Translations under genes and position numbers: made by a program
Origin: Lentimicrobium sp.
GTDB taxonomy: Bacteria > Bacteroidota > Bacteroidia > Bacteroidales > Lentimicrobiaceae
DNA: 50,052 bases
NCBI GenBank assembly: GCA_023957275.1
Contig: JAMLHF010000031.1
Span: 1-50,052 of the forward strand
Direction of reading: 5' to 3'
In this document: piece by piece, positions 9,246 to 17,272 of the stretch
How positions within the stretch are numbered: position 1 is the stretch's first letter
Layout of the letters: every line of letters begins with the position of its first letter
Notes under the pieces: generated by a model
The model's input: only the letters and a program-made list of their open reading frames with translations
Database searches by the model: none
Told to the model about the DNA's origin: nothing

Positions 9246-9293
9246 GAGTAAATTCAGATTAACGTGAATGGTCTGAGGTTGAAAATCAGGCGG

Positions 9294-9301
9294 CAAATTT
9301 A
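9294..9301 (-). promoter_or_regulatory. Bacteroidota -7 promoter element for pta-hbd-ackA
   Basis: The minus strand reads TAAATTTG, a full match to the Bacteroidota -7 consensus TAnnTTTG, ending 48 bases before the chosen pta start. The nearest TTG (-33) on the same strand is about 25 bases upstream, longer than the usual 19-21, so the -33 element is weak. The element decides between alternative pta starts. Confidence 0.55.
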
Positions 9302-9448
9302 GAACTTAATCAGGAGTGTTCCTAAGCAATTCAATCTTAATTTGTCAGATAGTCTGCCGGATTATCAGTTACATTTCTCCGGCTTCATGGCCGGCTGTTT
9401 TAATAATAGTCCTGATGCTATGTGTTAAAAAGTGGCAGAAATTTAGAT

Positions 9449-9456
9449 TAATTTTG
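9449..9456 (+). promoter_or_regulatory. -7 promoter element directly upstream of the DUF4271 gene
   Basis: TAATTTTG matches TAnnTTTG fully and ends 8 bases before the ATG at 9465, so a transcript from here would be leaderless or nearly so. No convincing -33 TTTG is seen at the right spacing. Confidence 0.5.
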
Positions 9457-9464
9457 CACCCCGG

Positions 9465-10403
9465 ATGGCAGCTCAGAATTCGTATAACCAGTATCAGGGA
9501 AACAGCACTCCCTTTTTGATTCAGCAAGCCGATACAGTTCCTGCAACGGACACTGTGCGTAGCTATTACAGTTATCTGGAAGACAGCCTGAATTTCCCCT
9601 TGGCAGATACGCTGTTCCGGTTCGAACTCCGCGAGATCATCCTCCCCGATCGCGCCACTGACAGTGCCGCCACCGGTCCTGTTTACAATATGCCTCCCTT
9701 GTTTTCGACACAACTCCACCATGGCAGGCAAATACAGGAGCCCATCCGCAGGCCGGCACAGGGATATGACTGGCTCACCATCCTGCTGCTGGCTTGTGTG
9801 GCAATTCTGGCCTGGATAAGATTTTATTATACCCGAAGATTAAAACAATTATTCAGGGCAGTCTACGCAAGGCACCATGTAAATCAGCTGGTAAGAGACG
9901 GCAACCTGAGCAGTGAGCGGATCAGTTTCGGGCTCGGGTTGATTCTTGTTACCGGAGTGAGCACAGTGATATTAAAACTAGCCGGCGAAAACCTCAGTGA
10001 AATGCTTGGAATTAAGAACTCATTCTTCACATTTTTGGTTATAGCAGCGGCCCTTGGTCTGCTCTGGCTGCTTAAACTCCGGGTGATCAAAGGAGTTGGC
10101 AGCTTATTCAGAACCAGGCAAGCCAGCGATGAATACCTCCTGACAAATGTATTGTTTAATATTACAGCCGGATTCATCGCATTTCCTTTTATCATCGCCT
10201 GGCATTTCAGTCAGCTTCAACTGCTGTTGTATGTGATTTTGGCTATTTTTCTTATTGCCGCGGCAATGAGGATGTTAAGAAATATTTCACTCGGGTTGTC
10301 GGTGCAATCGTTTTCGGTTGTGTATTTATTTTTGTATCTTTGCACCCTCGAAATTTTACCGTTTCTGTTTGTGTATAAATATTTCACAATATTAGACTGG
10401 TAA
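9465..10403 (+). CDS. DUF4271 domain-containing membrane protein
   Basis: The 312-residue product has a soluble N-terminus of about 110 residues, then a membrane domain with about seven hydrophobic segments, beginning 'DWLTILLLACVAILAWIRFYY' in character and ending 'LPFLFVYKYFTILDW'. The layout, and the position directly upstream of hemD, match the Bacteroidota family DUF4271, whose function is unknown. The start at 9465 gives no signal peptide, and the N-terminal region would be cytoplasmic or translocated depending on topology. The gene after it is hemD (gap 61 bases), so the two are likely co-transcribed, possibly with an extra promoter for hemD inside this gene's 3' end. Confidence 0.82.
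   Translation: MAAQNSYNQYQGNSTPFLIQQADTVPATDTVRSYYSYLEDSLNFPLADTLFRFELREIILPDRATDSAATGPVYNMPPLFSTQLHHGRQIQEPIRRPAQGYDWLTILLLACVAILAWIRFYYTRRLKQLFRAVYARHHVNQLVRDGNLSSERISFGLGLILVTGVSTVILKLAGENLSEMLGIKNSFFTFLVIAAALGLLWLLKLRVIKGVGSLFRTRQASDEYLLTNVLFNITAGFIAFPFIIAWHFSQLQLLLYVILAIFLIAAAMRMLRNISLGLSVQSFSVVYLFLYLCTLEILPFLFVYKYFTILDW
10335..10342 (+). promoter_or_regulatory. Possible internal -7 promoter element upstream of hemD
   Basis: TATCTTTG matches the TAnnTTTG consensus within the 3' end of the DUF4271 gene, about 120 bases before hemD. The -33 region (10311-10315) reads TTTTC rather than TTTG, so it is only a candidate. Confidence 0.3.
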
Positions 10404-10464
10404 GCAATTGCGATAAAAACCCCGGAAGAAGTCATCCTAAGTAAAATTGTAAATTGCAGAAAAA

Positions 10465-11220
10465 TTGAAGATCAAACAAGTACTGATTTCGCAGCCCAAG
10501 CCTGCTGAAGTTGAAAAATCGCCTTATTTCGAATTGATGAAGAAGTACAACCTTTGTGTTGACTTCTATAAGTTTTTTAGAATTGAAGGCCTGAGTTCCA
10601 TTGATTTCAGGAAAGAGAACAAGGTCAGGCTTGCCGATCAGACAGCCGTGATCTTCACCAGTAAACACGCGGTAGATCATTTCTTCCGCCTTGCCGGTGA
10701 ACTACGTGCAGAGATCCCGGAAACAATGAAATATTTCTGCTCGTCCGAATCAACGGCTTACTATTTACAGAGATACATCCAATACAGAAAGAGAAAGATC
10801 TTCTTTAGCAACAAGGAAGCATCGGACCTTGTAGATATCATCAGGAAACACAAATCTGAAAAATACCTGCTTCCCTGTAACGAAGACCACAACAATGAAT
10901 TATCAGATTTGCTGGACATTCAGAAGATCGCATACTCCAAAGCTGTTATGTACCGGACAGTTTCGGATGATATGACCTTTCTTGACCTGAACAAGTACGA
11001 TTTACTGGTATTTTTCAGTCCGGCCGGAATTAAATCACTTCAGAAGAACTTCCCCGACTTCACACAGGGCGAAAAGATCATCGGGGTTTTCGGGAATACA
11101 ACTGCTGAAGCCGCGAAAGAGGCCGGCCTGAATGTACAGATTGAAGCTCCCTCGACCCTGGCTCCCTCAATGGCCAAAGCTATTGAACAGTTTTTAGCAG
11201 CCAACAACAAATCCAGGTAA
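10465..11220 (+). CDS. hemD: Uroporphyrinogen-III synthase
   Basis: This protein of 251 residues carries the Bacteroidota-type HemD pattern: 'VLISQPKPAEVEKSPYFELMKKYN' at the N-terminus (split here as SQPKP plus KSPYFEL), 'TAVIFTSKHAVDHFF', and 'DLLVFFSPAGIKSLQKNFPDF' followed by 'IIGVFGNTTAEAA'. The enzyme cyclises hydroxymethylbilane, inverting ring D, on the way to haem and other tetrapyrroles. The start is TTG: an in-frame TAA lies at 10450, no ATG or GTG occurs between it and the conserved first strand, and the first ATG (residue 25) would delete that strand. rnpA follows 61 bases later. Confidence 0.93.
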   Translation: MKIKQVLISQPKPAEVEKSPYFELMKKYNLCVDFYKFFRIEGLSSIDFRKENKVRLADQTAVIFTSKHAVDHFFRLAGELRAEIPETMKYFCSSESTAYYLQRYIQYRKRKIFFSNKEASDLVDIIRKHKSEKYLLPCNEDHNNELSDLLDIQKIAYSKAVMYRTVSDDMTFLDLNKYDLLVFFSPAGIKSLQKNFPDFTQGEKIIGVFGNTTAEAAKEAGLNVQIEAPSTLAPSMAKAIEQFLAANNKSR

Positions 11221-11281
11221 GCAGAAGCTCTTATTGCACGGGGCCTTTCCTACTGCCATCAAACACTTAATGGCCGTTGCT

Positions 11282-11665
11282 ATGCAAACATTTAAGAAAA
11301 GGGAACGTTTATGCAGTGCAACAGAAACAGACAGGCTCTTTCGTGAGGGCAAAGCCATATTCAGGCATCCAATAAAACTCATCTGGCTTCACGCAGCCTG
11401 GGAAGGACCGCCGTTGGTTAAAGTAATCATCAGCGTCCCAAAACGCAACTTCAGGCATGCGGTATCCCGCAACCGGATCAAGCGTATTATCAGGGAGTGT
11501 TACCGTAAAAACAAATGGATGCTTTTCCAGGGACTCGGTAATCAAAAGTGCTATATCGGTCTGGTATTTTCAGGTAAAGAAATTCCTCATTATAACAACC
11601 TGGAACCAATAATAATTCAATTGTTTCAGCGTTTAATTCGAGAACATGAAAAAACTGCTGGTTAA
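11282..11665 (+). CDS. rnpA: Ribonuclease P protein component
   Basis: The ATG at 11282 gives 127 residues. The family fingerprint is 'FKKRERLCS' at the start, '[25 protein letters not shown]' in the middle (the RNR signature) and a mixed C-terminal helix. It binds the RNase P RNA and helps 5' maturation of tRNAs. ATG 11270 and TTG 11234 are in-frame alternatives that add residues without family resemblance. Its end overlaps yidD by 20 bases, the classic rnpA-yidD pairing. The central '[18 protein letters not shown]' segment fits Bacteroidota homologues. Confidence 0.93.
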   Translation: MQTFKKRERLCSATETDRLFREGKAIFRHPIKLIWLHAAWEGPPLVKVIISVPKRNFRHAVSRNRIKRIIRECYRKNKWMLFQGLGNQKCYIGLVFSGKEIPHYNNLEPIIIQLFQRLIREHEKTAG

Positions 11666-11867
11666 CATAATGGTTGGGATGATCCGCTTATACCAGGGGG
11701 CCATTTCGCCTTATCTTCCGCCATCCTGCCGTTACACACCCACGTGTTCCCAATACGGAGTGGAAGCACTGCGCAAACACGGTCCCTTTAAAGGCGGATG
11801 GTTGACACTGAAAAGAATTCTTTCATGCAATCCATGGGGCGGAAGTGGATATGATCCTGTTCCATGA
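11646..11867 (+). CDS. yidD: Membrane protein insertion efficiency factor YidD
   Basis: The 73-residue protein shows the whole YidD signature: an amphipathic N-terminus '[18 protein letters not shown]', the cysteine block '[16 protein letters not shown]' and '[17 protein letters not shown]' at the end. It works at the inner membrane with the YidC insertase. Its start overlaps rnpA by 20 bases and its stop overlaps the next ATG (ATGA), so rnpA, yidD and the S41 peptidase form one translationally linked unit. Confidence 0.96.
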   Translation: MKKLLVNIMVGMIRLYQGAISPYLPPSCRYTPTCSQYGVEALRKHGPFKGGWLTLKRILSCNPWGGSGYDPVP

Positions 11868-13570
11868 ACCATTTCTTTAACACGAGAAAGATGACACAGA
11901 TTTACAAAGCACTGATCAGCATTACCTTAACCTTGTTGCTGGCATCCACAGCCCAGGCACAGATAACATCTTCAAGTTTCGAGATATCAAAGAATCTTGA
12001 CATTTTCGCAACCATGTATAAAGAGCTCAACAACAACTATGTTGATGAACTGAATCATGGCGAGCTGATCAAGACCGGGATAGATGCCATCCTCGATAAA
12101 CTTGATCCTTATACCGTATTTATTTCGGAAGCAGAAATTGAAGATTTCAATTTCATGACCACCGGCCAGTATGGCGGCATCGGCGCCCTGATTCATAAAC
12201 AGGGTGATTTCATCGTGATTTCAGAACCATACGAAGGATCTCCGGCCGTGAAAGCCGGTCTTTTGCACGGCGACCGCATCCTGAAGGTCAACGATAAAGA
12301 CACCAGGGGCAAATCAGTGAGTGATGTCAGCAGCGTGCTCAAAGGACAGCCGGGTACAAAACTCAAGGTGCTCGTTGAACGTGACGGAGAAAAATCACCG
12401 CTCGAAAAAGAGATTATCCGTGAAAACGTATCCATTCCCAATGTGACACATTCAATGATGCTCAGCGATGGAACAGGCTATATCAAGTTAAGCGGTTTCA
12501 CCCAGAACTCAGGCAAAGAGTTTAAAGAAGCGTTTCTTAAACTAAGGGAAAACGGCGACATGAAAGGGCTTATCATTGATCTGCGCGACAATGGAGGCGG
12601 GTTAATGAACGAAGCCGTGAACATTACCAATCTATTCATAAAAAAGGGAGAGCTGGTGGTAAGTACGAAAGGCAAGGCGCCCGACAGAAATAAATCCTAC
12701 AAGACATTTATCCAACCGGTTGATACTGAAATCCCGCTGGTAGTGCTGGTAAACGCATTCAGCGCCTCCGCCTCAGAAATTGTTGCCGGTGCGCTCCAGG
12801 ACCTCGACAGGGCCGTAATCATCGGAGAACGGACTTTCGGAAAAGGCCTGGTACAAAACATCATCCCGCTGAGTTATAATACCCAGATGAAGGTAACGGT
12901 GGCAAAATATTATATCCCCAGCGGCCGTTGCATTCAGGCAATCGACTATGGACACAAAGACAGTACAGGTCACTCGGAAAAAATACCCGATTCACTGATC
13001 AATACATTTAAGACAAGGTCGGGCAGACTGGTTTATGACGGAGGTGGAATCATCCCTGATATTCTTACCGAACAACCGATGCTGAGCAATATTTCCATGA
13101 GCCTGATCAGCCGGTACCTGATTTTTGATTACGCCAATAAATTCAAGCGGGAACATACCGAAATTCTCCCGGCCGGTGATTTTACCATCACTGACGATAT
13201 CTACACTGATTTTGTCGGCTGGCTTCAGCATAAGGACTACGATTACACCACCCGAAGTGAAAAAATGCTGAGTGAATTGAAGAAAACCGCTGAATCTGAA
13301 AAGTATTTCGAAGAACTGAAGAATGAGTTCGAAATGCTTGAGTCAAAAATGATGCATAATAAGCAGGCCGATCTTGAAAAATACAGGGATGAAATCAAAT
13401 CACTGCTACGCAACGAAATTGTCTCAAGATACTATGCACAGAAAGGCAGGGTTGAAGCTGCCGTAACTGAAGACCAGGAAATCAAAAAAGCCATTGAAGT
13501 ACTTGGTAATCAGCAGACTTATAAAACCATATTAAGCGGCACAGACATTACATCCAAATCCAAATCATAA
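11864..13570 (+). CDS. C-terminal processing peptidase, S41 family
   Basis: The 568-residue product has an N-terminal signal sequence ending near residue 32 ('STAQAQ'; start at ATG 11864 or ATG 11891). A PDZ domain spans about 97-175 with the carboxylate-binding 'YGGIGALI', then comes the S41 catalytic domain. The '[17 protein letters not shown]' block gives catalytic Ser 302, and '[11 protein letters not shown]' gives Lys 327, the same 25-residue Ser-Lys spacing as in Prc/CtpA. '[14 protein letters not shown]' is the oxyanion loop. Such enzymes trim exported proteins in the periplasm. The C-terminal ~150 residues are helical. It overlaps yidD by 4 bases. Confidence 0.94.
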   Translation: MNHFFNTRKMTQIYKALISITLTLLLASTAQAQITSSSFEISKNLDIFATMYKELNNNYVDELNHGELIKTGIDAILDKLDPYTVFISEAEIEDFNFMTTGQYGGIGALIHKQGDFIVISEPYEGSPAVKAGLLHGDRILKVNDKDTRGKSVSDVSSVLKGQPGTKLKVLVERDGEKSPLEKEIIRENVSIPNVTHSMMLSDGTGYIKLSGFTQNSGKEFKEAFLKLRENGDMKGLIIDLRDNGGGLMNEAVNITNLFIKKGELVVSTKGKAPDRNKSYKTFIQPVDTEIPLVVLVNAFSASASEIVAGALQDLDRAVIIGERTFGKGLVQNIIPLSYNTQMKVTVAKYYIPSGRCIQAIDYGHKDSTGHSEKIPDSLINTFKTRSGRLVYDGGGIIPDILTEQPMLSNISMSLISRYLIFDYANKFKREHTEILPAGDFTITDDIYTDFVGWLQHKDYDYTTRSEKMLSELKKTAESEKYFEELKNEFEMLESKMMHNKQADLEKYRDEIKSLLRNEIVSRYYAQKGRVEAAVTEDQEIKKAIEVLGNQQTYKTILSGTDITSKSKS

Positions 13571-13589
13571 ATCGGAGAGGCACCGGAAA

Positions 13590-15263
13590 ATGGCTGGTTT
13601 ATCAAAGATCACCATGAAGATTAACACCGATGCGTCATCGCTGATGTTCTATACATTGGTGTTGCTTGCCATTTCAATCCCGCTTTCTGAATTCGGTATG
13701 AGTATTTCTCAGTTTATTTTGCTGGGAATCTGGATATTTCAGGGAAATGATGCATACATGCCGCAGGGTTTTGAGAAAAAATCCCGGCTGCACAGGTTTT
13801 TTATTACCATCAGGAATGCAGCACTGACTCTTCCCGGCAAATTCCGGATGTTATTCAATAATCCGGCTGCCATGGTTGTGGTATCGTTGTATCTTCTGCA
13901 TGTAGCCGGTACCCTGTATTCTTCTGACCTGGATTACGCCCTCAAGGACCTACGCATTAAACTTCCCCTGCTGAGCCTGCCGGTAATCCTGGCAACCACT
14001 CAGGGGCTTTCCGGCGGAAGATTCCGGAGGCTCATGACTTTCTTCACACTTGCTGTTTTTACCGGCACACTCGCGAGTATATATGTGCTGCTGACAAAAA
14101 ATGTGAGCGACCCCAGAGAGCTGAGCATCTTTATATCCCATATCCGTTTCAGCCTCACCATTTGTTTTGCCATTTTCATACTTATCTACTTCCTGATCCG
14201 GAAAAAATTCAAGTACAAAGTATACAGGTACATAATCGCGGCCGGAATCCTCTGGTTCCTGCTGTTTCTATTTATCCTTGAGTCGATTACGGGTATATTC
14301 ATCACTGGTTTACTGACGCTTATATTCCTGGGTTATTACATTTTTACCGCAAGAGGACAACTCCTGAGGCTATCCGTGGCTGTGCTGGGTATACTTTTAA
14401 CAGTGGCTTCCGTTTATTATTTCAGATCCTTTGTGAAGGATTTTACCAGCGCCAGCCCGGTGGACATTTCCACCCTTGACAAGTACACCGAATTCGGCAC
14501 ACCCTATATTCATGATACCTGCGCATATGGTATAGAGAACGGACAGTATGTCGGGCTTTTTCTCTGCCCGACCGAACTCAGGCATGAATGGAACAAGCGC
14601 AGTAAGCTCAGTTATGATGGAGCCGATAAAAAAGGTCATGAATTGAATTACACCCTGATACGTTTCCTCCATTCCAAAGGCTACCGGAAAGACGCGCGGG
14701 GGGTCAGGAAGCTCACCGATGCCGAAATCAGACATATAGAAAATGGGGTAGCCAATGTCGATTACCTGGAAAAATTTAATCTGAGATCACGATTTGAGCA
14801 GATAGCCATGGGTTATTCCAATTACATCAGACATGGCGACCCCAATGCCTCCTCGGTTATGCAGCGTTTCGAATATTGGAAAACTTCAATCCATATTGTA
14901 AAAAAGCACTGGCTTACAGGAGTCGGAACCGGTGACCTCAACGACGCTTTTTATAAAGCATATAATGAAACGGAATCCAAACTTCAGGAGGATTACAGAA
15001 AGCGATCGCACAATCAGTTTCTTGCAATTTTTATTGCTTTCGGTGTTTTCGGTCTTGCATGGTTTCTTTTCACCCTGATATACCCTGCCTTAAAGCTCGG
15101 GAAATTCAGTGACTATTACTATGTAGTGTTTTTTATCATTATTTTCATGTCCATGCTCACCGAGGACACCCTGGAAACCCAGGCCGGAGCTACTTTCTTT
15201 GCTTTTTTCAACGCCCTGCTGCTTTTCGGACGTCGCCGGCACAGCGATGCCCTGGCTGACTGA
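13590..15263 (+). CDS. O-antigen ligase family (Wzy_C-like) membrane protein
   Basis: This 557-residue polytopic protein has about ten hydrophobic segments split by a large polar region at about 285-430. That loop and the following 'FEYWKTSIHIVKKHWLTGVGTGDL' and 'RSHNQFLAIFIAFGVFG' match the Wzy_C/O-antigen ligase fold, in which the big periplasmic loop carries the catalytic residues ('SHNQFL' is the recurrent motif). It probably joins polysaccharide to lipid A-core or polymerises surface sugar units at the inner membrane. It begins 19 bases after the S41 peptidase gene and ends the operon. No sugar-transfer genes lie next to it, so its substrate is unknown. Confidence 0.82.
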   Translation: MAGLSKITMKINTDASSLMFYTLVLLAISIPLSEFGMSISQFILLGIWIFQGNDAYMPQGFEKKSRLHRFFITIRNAALTLPGKFRMLFNNPAAMVVVSLYLLHVAGTLYSSDLDYALKDLRIKLPLLSLPVILATTQGLSGGRFRRLMTFFTLAVFTGTLASIYVLLTKNVSDPRELSIFISHIRFSLTICFAIFILIYFLIRKKFKYKVYRYIIAAGILWFLLFLFILESITGIFITGLLTLIFLGYYIFTARGQLLRLSVAVLGILLTVASVYYFRSFVKDFTSASPVDISTLDKYTEFGTPYIHDTCAYGIENGQYVGLFLCPTELRHEWNKRSKLSYDGADKKGHELNYTLIRFLHSKGYRKDARGVRKLTDAEIRHIENGVANVDYLEKFNLRSRFEQIAMGYSNYIRHGDPNASSVMQRFEYWKTSIHIVKKHWLTGVGTGDLNDAFYKAYNETESKLQEDYRKRSHNQFLAIFIAFGVFGLAWFLFTLIYPALKLGKFSDYYYVVFFIIIFMSMLTEDTLETQAGATFFAFFNALLLFGRRRHSDALAD

Positions 15264-15325
15264 TTCAGTTATCTGATGATTGTAAAATAAAATACTTAAA
15301 TTAGCACCTGAAATGCCTCCCGGAT

Positions 15326-15820
15326 ATGGAAGAAAAGAAAATAACCCTGCGCTTCAGATTATCAGATAATGCGGGGGATCTTGAACCTGCAGACAAAGCG
15401 CTGTTGGAAAAAGCACGTCTGACAGCCCTGAATGCTTATGCGCCCTATTCCAGGTTCAGGGTGGGAGCTGCCATCCGGCTGGATAACGGCGAGATCATCA
15501 CGGGGAATAATCAGGAAAACGCGGCCTACCCGTCAGGTCTGTGCGCGGAAAGGGTAGCGCTTTTTGCCGCTTCCGCTCAATTTCCCGAAGCGGTTATTGA
15601 AGCAATTGCCGTTAGTATTGATACCGATAACCATGAAATTATCCAACCGGTTTCCCCTTGCGGTGCATGCAGACAGGTTTTGGCAGAATATGAGCACAGA
15701 CAGGAAAGAGAAATCAGGGTAATATTTTCCGGCGAAACGGGCAAAACAGTCACTGTGGATGGCATGAACAATCTTCTTCCGATGACATTCACGGCCAACA
15801 ATCTGAAAAAGAGCAAGTAA
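15326..15820 (+). CDS. cdd: Cytidine deaminase
   Basis: The 164-residue product is a homotetrameric-type cytidine deaminase. It has 'ALNAYAPYSRFRVGAAI' for substrate binding, 'ENAAYPSGLCAERVALFAA' with the first zinc Cys and catalytic Glu, and 'QPVSPCGACRQVLAEY' with the other two zinc cysteines. It deaminates cytidine and deoxycytidine to uridine and deoxyuridine in pyrimidine salvage. About 20 extra residues precede the usual N-terminus. It starts 62 bases after the O-antigen ligase-like gene; TAAATTAG at 15298-15305 is a near match to a -7 element and may give it its own promoter. Confidence 0.95.
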   Translation: MEEKKITLRFRLSDNAGDLEPADKALLEKARLTALNAYAPYSRFRVGAAIRLDNGEIITGNNQENAAYPSGLCAERVALFAASAQFPEAVIEAIAVSIDTDNHEIIQPVSPCGACRQVLAEYEHRQEREIRVIFSGETGKTVTVDGMNNLLPMTFTANNLKKSK

Positions 15821-15963
15821 TATCGTTGTTGACCCGGCGTGCACTTGTAGCTGAAAAAATTGCATCCAATCAGCATGGCAGGGAAACGATATTAACCGGT
15901 CACCTTTTCTGCCATCAGGCCTCAATGCACAAACTGCAACGCAGCAATCAAATAAATGAGATC

Positions 15964-16830
15964 ATGAAAAGAACGCTTTACATTCTGACCCTTTTTATTA
16001 CGCTTTCCGCCATGCGAAGCGACCTCCCCGCCTATAAATTATACAATGCAAAAGGAAAGTCAGCAGATTTCGGCAAATTGGTAGAAGCAGCCTCAGAAGC
16101 CGATATTGTGCTTTTCGGTGAATTGCACAACAATCCTGTATGCCATTGGCTGCAACTCGAGCTGACCAGGGCCCTTTACGAACTGAAAGGAGATAAACTA
16201 ATGCTGGGCGCCGAAATGTTTGAAGCCGATAATGCGCTGATTATAAGAGAATACTTATCAAGAAAAGTCAACGACAGGAATTTTGAATCTGAAGCCAGAT
16301 TATGGCCCAATTACAAAACTGATTACAAACCTTTGCTGGTTTATGCCAGGGATAACGGGATACCGTTCATCGCCACCAACATTCCGCGTCGCTATGCTTC
16401 GCTGGTAAACCGTGAAGGATTTGAAGGATTATCGGAATTAAGCCCGGAAGCGTTGCAATATATAGCCCCTTTGCCACCGGCCTATGACCCTGAACTGCCA
16501 GGCTATAAAGGAATGATTGAGATGATGGGTGGAGCCGGCGGCCATGTCAATGAGAATCTGCCCAAGGCCCAGGCCATCAAAGATGCCACCATGGCGCACT
16601 TTATCCTGAAGAATTTCTCCTCCGGAGGGCTGTTTTTACACTTCCACGGAACCTACCATTCCGACAATTATGAAGGCATCGTGTGGTATTTGAAAAATCA
16701 GAACCCGGATCTTAAAATTCTTACCATTAAAAGTGCGGAGCAGGTTTCGGTCGACAGTCTTGAAGAAGCAAATTCAGGGAAAGCGGATTTCACACTGGTG
16801 ATCCCTGAAACGATGACCAAAACCCATTAA
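15964..16830 (+). CDS. ChaN-like (DUF399) secreted protein
   Basis: From ATG 15964 the product has 288 residues with a signal peptide of about 20. 'ADIVLFGELHNNPVCHWLQLEL' is the ChaN signature carrying conserved Glu-x-His, and 'LMLGAEMFEADNALIIREYLS' and 'FLHFHGTYHSDN' follow as in haem-binding ChaN-family lipoproteins. No lipobox cysteine is seen at the end of the signal sequence, so it may be soluble periplasmic. A longer frame opening at TTG 15826 adds 46 residues unlike any signal sequence and was rejected. The family is linked to iron/haem in Campylobacter, but function here is inferred only from fold. Its stop lies 3 bases from the end of the converging gtrA-like gene. Confidence 0.85.
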   Translation: MKRTLYILTLFITLSAMRSDLPAYKLYNAKGKSADFGKLVEAASEADIVLFGELHNNPVCHWLQLELTRALYELKGDKLMLGAEMFEADNALIIREYLSRKVNDRNFESEARLWPNYKTDYKPLLVYARDNGIPFIATNIPRRYASLVNREGFEGLSELSPEALQYIAPLPPAYDPELPGYKGMIEMMGGAGGHVNENLPKAQAIKDATMAHFILKNFSSGGLFLHFHGTYHSDNYEGIVWYLKNQNPDLKILTIKSAEQVSVDSLEEANSGKADFTLVIPETMTKTH

Positions 16831-16833
16831 GGA

Positions 16834-17232
16834 TCAGGCCACAAAGGTATAATTAAGGTTAACCACAAAATTCCAGATGGTGACCACGCCGATGGCCAGG
16901 AGCTTGGCAAAATAGAAATTAAATTTTGCCTTTGATACCAGGGCCCAAAGTACCAATGTATTTATCAGCAACCCTATCAGGGAAATCAGCAGAAACCGGC
17001 CGTATTCAACGGCAATTTCCGGGTTGTTGCTGTGAAATGTCCAGATACGGTTGAGGTAATAATTGCTGCTGGCCGCGATGGTAAAGCCGATTGCATTAGA
17101 AACGTACTTCTGTATTTTAAGCCATTCCTTACAGATGTATGTAAACCCGAAATCGACAAAAACACCGGAAAAACCAACTGCACCGAATTTAACAAACTTG
17201 TAGGCTACTTCCCGTGTAAAAATATCAACCAT
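16834..17232 (-). CDS. GtrA-like family membrane protein
   Basis: The 132-residue protein has four hydrophobic helices and the family pattern 'FVKFGAVGFSGVFVDFG' at the start, 'NAIGFTIAASSNYYLNRIWTF' in the middle and 'WNFVVNLNYTFV' at the end. GtrA proteins are thought to move polyprenyl-linked sugars across the inner membrane for surface glycan decoration. It starts 40 bases after the stop of the upstream M28 peptidase gene on the same strand and may be co-transcribed with it. No glycosyltransferase sits beside it. Confidence 0.93.
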   Translation of the reverse strand: MVDIFTREVAYKFVKFGAVGFSGVFVDFGFTYICKEWLKIQKYVSNAIGFTIAASSNYYLNRIWTFHSNNPEIAVEYGRFLLISLIGLLINTLVLWALVSKAKFNFYFAKLLAIGVVTIWNFVVNLNYTFVA

Positions 17233-17272
17233 AATATTACTATGACATTTGCGAAAATTCCTCCACCACCAG

